A DNA stretch of 6,121 bases from Bacteroidales bacterium (GTDB taxonomy: Bacteria > Bacteroidota > Bacteroidia > Bacteroidales > UBA7960), in NCBI GenBank assembly GCA_003451785.1, contig DMJL01000083.1, positions 2,696 to 8,816 on the forward strand. The letters are read 5' to 3'. The notes beneath the pieces were generated by a model. The model was given only the letters and a program-made list of their open reading frames with translations. It had not been told where the DNA came from and did no database searches. How positions within the stretch are numbered: position 1 is the stretch's first letter; each line of letters starts with the position of its first letter. Positions 5,267-6,121 of this stretch are shown here, piece by piece. A program made the position numbers and the translations under genes.

Positions 5267-5297
5267 TTTGACGCTATTTATTGCTATCGTAAGTTTT
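5267..5297 (+). promoter_or_regulatory. Bacteroidota-type housekeeping promoter
   Basis: TTTG (5267-5270) is followed after 19 bases by TAAGTTTT (5290-5297), a 7-of-8 match to the -7 box TAnnTTTG, at the spacing described for the primary sigma factor of this phylum. Transcription would begin near 5304, leaving a leader of about 15 nt before the ATG at 5318. Confidence 0.5.
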
Positions 5298-5317
5298 ATT
5301 GTAAAAATTCGATTGTT

Positions 5318-6121
5318 ATGAGTCTATTCCCAAAATTGTATAATTTTTTCTTCAAGTTTTTTGTAGTCATTATTTTGGTTGTTTTATCTGAAATAGCCAA
5401 CGGACAGGTTAAATTTAGACTCGAGTTTTACCCCGAACGACTTCATGAGATTTCAGATTTTTCATTTCTGCCCAAGGGACTTACCCATCAGATGATAGCA
5501 AATGTACCAACCGACAATAGGAACAACAATAATCTTGTTACAATTCTGCCATTTAATGGTACATTCTATGCTTTTCGCGAGTATTTCTTTGATGTCTTTG
5601 AGTGGAAGGACACCGCGTGGGTAAACTTGTTTCCAGGTCAGGTTTTTGGTTATAATTGCTTAAACAAATTCTTTGTAGCAGACAAACAAATTTTTTCACT
5701 TGGGGGCTATGGGTTCTATAAAAGACACAATGAGTTAATTACTTGGAGTGCACGGGATAGAAGGTGGAATATTGTGCCTGTTAAAAACCTACCCCAAAAC
5801 TACTCTTCATCCATAGTCGGACAAAAAGAAAATACCATTATCAGCTTATTTGGGACATATTTGAATGAAAGTGAATCTCTACTTGAAAGCGAACCTAATG
5901 GTTTTTTTGTTGACCTTGAAATGAACGAATGGCACCGATTAACTGTGAAACCAAGCAACCTATATGCAGAACAAAAAAATTTCGGAATGTCTTTTGATTT
6001 GGAAAATTACTTAATCTTCAGAAATCATAGTTCTGGTGCAGTATCCGGTTTTTATATTTTGAACAAAGAAACCTTTCGACTATATTTTTTGGATAAACAG
6101 GCTATTTCTTTTTTTCGCGTG
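5318..6121 (+). CDS. Secreted kelch-like beta-propeller protein, N-terminal part (3' end outside window)
   Basis: The frame is open from ATG 5318 to the last base: 268 codons with no stop. The first 29 residues are a signal sequence (basic, Phe-rich, FFVVIILVVL core) ending SEIANG before Q30, a typical cleavage context. The rest has kelch-like blades. The clearest is IFSLGGYGFYKRHNEL (125-140) followed by W150, the Gly-Gly, hydrophobic, Trp pattern of kelch/galactose-oxidase repeats. Similar blade ends occur at W101 (VFEWKDTAWVNL) and W205 (DLEMNEWHRL), with F253 at the matching place in a fourth, giving a repeat of about 48-55 residues. Blades of this kind bind proteins or sugars; here the location would be the cell surface or periplasm. 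I do not recognise a named family. In Bacteroidota such propellers can precede a membrane helix and a signalling or DNA-binding domain, but that part would lie outside. The nearest gene upstream on the same strand is far off, so it is probably a separate transcript. Confidence 0.8.
   Translation, partial: MSLFPKLYNFFFKFFVVIILVVLSEIANGQVKFRLEFYPERLHEISDFSFLPKGLTHQMIANVPTDNRNNNNLVTILPFNGTFYAFREYFFDVFEWKDTAWVNLFPGQVFGYNCLNKFFVADKQIFSLGGYGFYKRHNELITWSARDRRWNIVPVKNLPQNYSSSIVGQKENTIISLFGTYLNESESLLESEPNGFFVDLEMNEWHRLTVKPSNLYAEQKNFGMSFDLENYLIFRNHSSGAVSGFYILNKETFRLYFLDKQAISFFRV

Larger units (their letters stand above)
4426..5317. other. 892-bp intergenic region without a supportable gene
   Basis: No reading frame here has a convincing length, start and composition. 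The first part (4426-4680) is plain AT-rich sequence that presumably holds the leader of the leftward DUF368 gene; I see nothing else in it. The middle (4682-5022) is a cluster of short palindromic elements listed separately. The last part (5023-5317) is AT-rich again and holds two small dyads and a promoter-like site for the gene at 5318. No tRNA, rRNA or transposase remnant was seen. Confidence 0.7.

Overview
The window looks like a chromosomal stretch from a member of the Bacteroidota. It is AT-rich, and the starts at 784, 1405 and 2826 sit in A/T-rich leaders without a clear Shine-Dalgarno. One promoter-like site (5267-5297) fits the Bacteroidota TTTG / TAnnTTTG pattern. The secreted and outer-membrane proteins, and a long intergenic region full of small palindromes, fit that group too. 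No species can be named from the sequence alone.

Layout, left to right. (1) 1-558: the 3' end of a sigma-54 enhancer-binding activator (AAA+ sensor I and arginine fingers, then a Fis-type helix-turn-helix). (2) 559-783: a dense regulatory spacer. It holds two perfect palindromes sharing a GAAATTTC core, with centres 41 bp apart, then a good -24/-12 sigma-54 promoter, a third palindrome at the predicted start of transcription and a small leader inverted repeat. (3) 784-3440: three same-strand genes for exported proteins: a YceI-family protein, a 448-residue porin-like outer-membrane beta-barrel, a strong intrinsic terminator, and a second, very divergent YceI-like protein. (4) 3568-4425, opposite strand: a DUF368/PopT-family polytopic membrane protein, the family assigned to undecaprenyl-phosphate translocation. 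(5) 4426-5317: 892 bp with no supportable gene; its middle (about 4682-5022) is packed with at least nine short palindromic elements of several families. (6) 5318-6121: the 5' part of a secreted kelch-like beta-propeller protein that runs off the window with no stop.

The main proposal is a self-contained circuit. The activator ends 225 bp before the first YceI gene, and that spacer holds paired candidate enhancer sites followed by a sigma-54 promoter, with the sites about 90 and 130 bp upstream of the predicted transcript start. The promoter would drive a YceI / porin / YceI-like envelope module, with the internal terminator lowering expression of the third gene. YceI-family proteins are known to bind isoprenoid-type lipids, and PopT-family proteins move a polyprenyl phosphate. 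A shared lipid theme is therefore possible, but it is inference only.
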